Shown: in pieces, positions 63,401 through 64,000 of the stretch | How positions within the stretch are numbered: the first letter of the stretch is position 1 | How the letters are laid out: every line of letters begins with the position of its first letter | Source: Lunularia cruciata | Lineage: Eukaryota > Streptophyta > Marchantiopsida > Lunulariales > Lunulariaceae | Direction: 5' to 3' | Length of the DNA: 64,000 nucleotides | Assembly (NCBI GenBank): GCA_948567375.1 | Contig: OX419759.1 | Location: forward strand, 7,594,744 to 7,658,743 | The notes under the pieces: generated by a model | Databases searched by the model: none | The model's input: only the letters and a program-made list of their open reading frames with translations | Told to the model about the DNA's origin: nothing | Made by a program: the position numbers and the translations under genes

Positions 63401-63965
63401 TAAGAGTCTGGCATGTAAAGAAACCAGAGTCCTCTGTAACTCATTGATTTCTTGAGGAAGAAAACATTAAGCGTAGTAAGTGCCCCCGTAGTTTCTGCCA
63501 GCACCTCCTCATTCTTCAATTCGTTTCGTCAAGTGGCTGCTCGCAGAAGAGTTAACCTGGTCTTTTGAATTTGTACTTGAGCATGCTAATTAATAAAGCT
63601 CCAGTTAAAGCTCGCAACTTTTGAATACAATGAGAAGGTCTTGATGGAAGGGTATCACCTGGAGTCCATGAATGCACAACTAGCGTTACAGTGTAGTGTG
63701 CCATGACTGGATGCCAAGTCTCGAGGAATTCGTTTTTATTGCAGACCACGGTCAGCTTTGTGGATTTCTTCTGTCTTGTCTAACCTGTAGAGAAGTGAAT
63801 TGGTGGTGAGTTTCTCTTCAGGATGGGTGCGACATCAGTCGCCTGCTATATCTAAGGCAATTAGGGATTGGCAAGCTTTTACGAAAAAGGAAATTGACAC
63901 GAATGTTAGAGGGTTGGAGAGATGCAGCTGCCCAGTCTGTGCGGCTTCGAACATTTCTCCAGTAA
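57485..63965 (+). CDS. Putative Sfi1-like centrin-binding-repeat protein
   Basis: Seven exons with consistent phases: 57485-57898, 61296-61430, 61513-61560, 61682-61956, 63085-63138, 63285-63399 and 63822-63965. They encode 394 residues. All introns are GT-AG, and an in-frame TAA precedes the ATG. Residues 1-138 are acidic and Ser/Gly rich (GNADDEDNAEEEGPEIG). The rest is basic and helical with tryptophan repeats that fit the Sfi1 consensus L-x3-F/L-x2-W-K/R: LRAAFTAWK, MARALRVW, RYNLRRIW, NFMYRWR and LTRMLEGWR. Sfi1-type proteins bind centrins at centrosomes or basal bodies, which would suit a plant with flagellated sperm; that role is inference. An earlier strong donor at 61829 allows a shorter exon 4, but only the 61957 donor keeps phase with the next exon. 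The final stop may be bypassed by splicing beyond the window. The gene structure is well supported; the family name is moderately so. Confidence 0.68.
57923..58264 (-). repeat. 3' LTR of the intronic Copia fossil
   Basis: Shares with 60181-60614, in order, CCTGAGAAA, GATGTATCAGA, CTCTTCCAGTCTCA, TATATATACA and CACCCCACTTTGC-like blocks. The right copy has about 90 bp more. Confidence 0.8.
59115..59640 (+). repeat. Dispersed hairpin-core repeat, copy A
   Basis: The first part (about 59125-59225: GCCTTCTGCTTCCTCTGG, TTTCAGGACTCATGCGTCC) matches copy B at 60650-60750. The last part (about 59570-59640: TTTGCATTTAATGAGTTCTG, CCCCCGTTCTTCGAGGGG) matches copies B, C and D. It lies between the LTRs of the intronic Copia fossil, so it probably inserted into or replaced part of it. 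Confidence 0.65.
60181..60614 (-). repeat. 5' LTR of the intronic Copia fossil
   Basis: On the minus strand it opens TGTTAGAATGCCTAATTTC and closes before CGGCCCACAATTGGCACTAT, where the gag region begins. It contains an extra internal repeat (GAACACACCTGAAGT twice, 60407 to 60451) that the other LTR lacks. Confidence 0.8.
60645..61125 (+). repeat. Dispersed hairpin-core repeat, copy B
   Basis: Begins GCCGCCTTCTGCTTCCC with GTCTCAGGACTCCAGCGTCC, as in copy A. Ends CATTTGCATTTCATGAGTTC, CCCAGAACGGCTTCTG. It lies just outside the Copia LTR and before exon 2 of the Sfi1-like gene. The middle part differs from copy A. Confidence 0.65.
62620..62740 (+). repeat. Dispersed hairpin-core repeat, copy C
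   Basis: Reads CATCTGCATTTCATGAGTTC and then a perfect hairpin, CCCGTTC (62690-62696), CCA, GAACGGG (62700-62706). It lies in the intron between exons 4 and 5 of the Sfi1-like gene. Confidence 0.75.
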
Positions 63966-64000
63966 TACATTCCTTCATTCAGAGTGTGCATCCGATGTTG

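Noticed and set aside
1-64000. CRISPR arrays, rRNA or tRNA genes, bacterial operons
   Set aside because: No spaced identical repeats of CRISPR type, no rRNA core words and no convincing tRNA A/B boxes were seen. Intron-bearing plant genes argue against a prokaryote.

Overview
This is nuclear DNA from a land plant. There are spliced protein genes with many short exons, GT-AG introns, Copia LTR-retrotransposon fossils, a CACTA transposase fossil and long AT-rich intergenic stretches. My guess is a seedless plant, most likely a bryophyte such as a moss. That rests on the style of the transposon relics and on a gene with Sfi1-like (centrin-binding) repeats, which suits a lineage with centriole-bearing sperm. 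The species cannot be fixed from the sequence alone.

Layout. 0.35-3.3 kb (minus) is a decayed reverse-transcriptase element of non-LTR type. 3.6-10 kb is AT-rich with nothing recognisable. 10.03-10.98 kb is a two-tier tandem array (4 units of 69 bp, then 5 units of about 135 bp) packed with TTCGAA. It lies just upstream of a compact ORF (11327-12040) that carries a five-fold 13-14-residue coiled-coil repeat. 12.3-18.4 kb holds tandem duplications and a Copia fossil on the minus strand. 20.35-21.15 kb holds a CACTA (En/Spm, TNP2/DUF4218) transposase relic. The rest of 18.4-30.9 kb shows no gene that I recognise.

The best-supported gene is SIZ1, a SUMO E3 ligase, on the minus strand from 46184 to 32740. 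I traced 16 exons whose phases all agree, giving a 963-residue protein with SAP, PHD, PINIT and SP-RING domains, a SUMO-interaction motif and an acidic serine-rich tail. One of its introns is filled with a degenerate minisatellite. A GC-rich, CT-rich region at 46.2-47.6 kb is its probable promoter and 5' leader, and a possible divergent transcript starts at 47570.

48-55.9 kb has no clear gene. It contains an AT island (52.25-55.1 kb), a telobox with a nearby perfect hairpin, and a small transposon of about 526 bp with terminal inverted repeats. From 55.9 kb to the right end runs a plus-strand gene with seven phase-consistent exons (57485-63965), giving a 394-residue protein with an acidic N-terminus and Sfi1-like tryptophan repeats. 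Its first intron holds an antisense Copia fossil. Its introns also carry copies of a dispersed repeat with a short hairpin core, and one further copy lies 3' of SIZ1.
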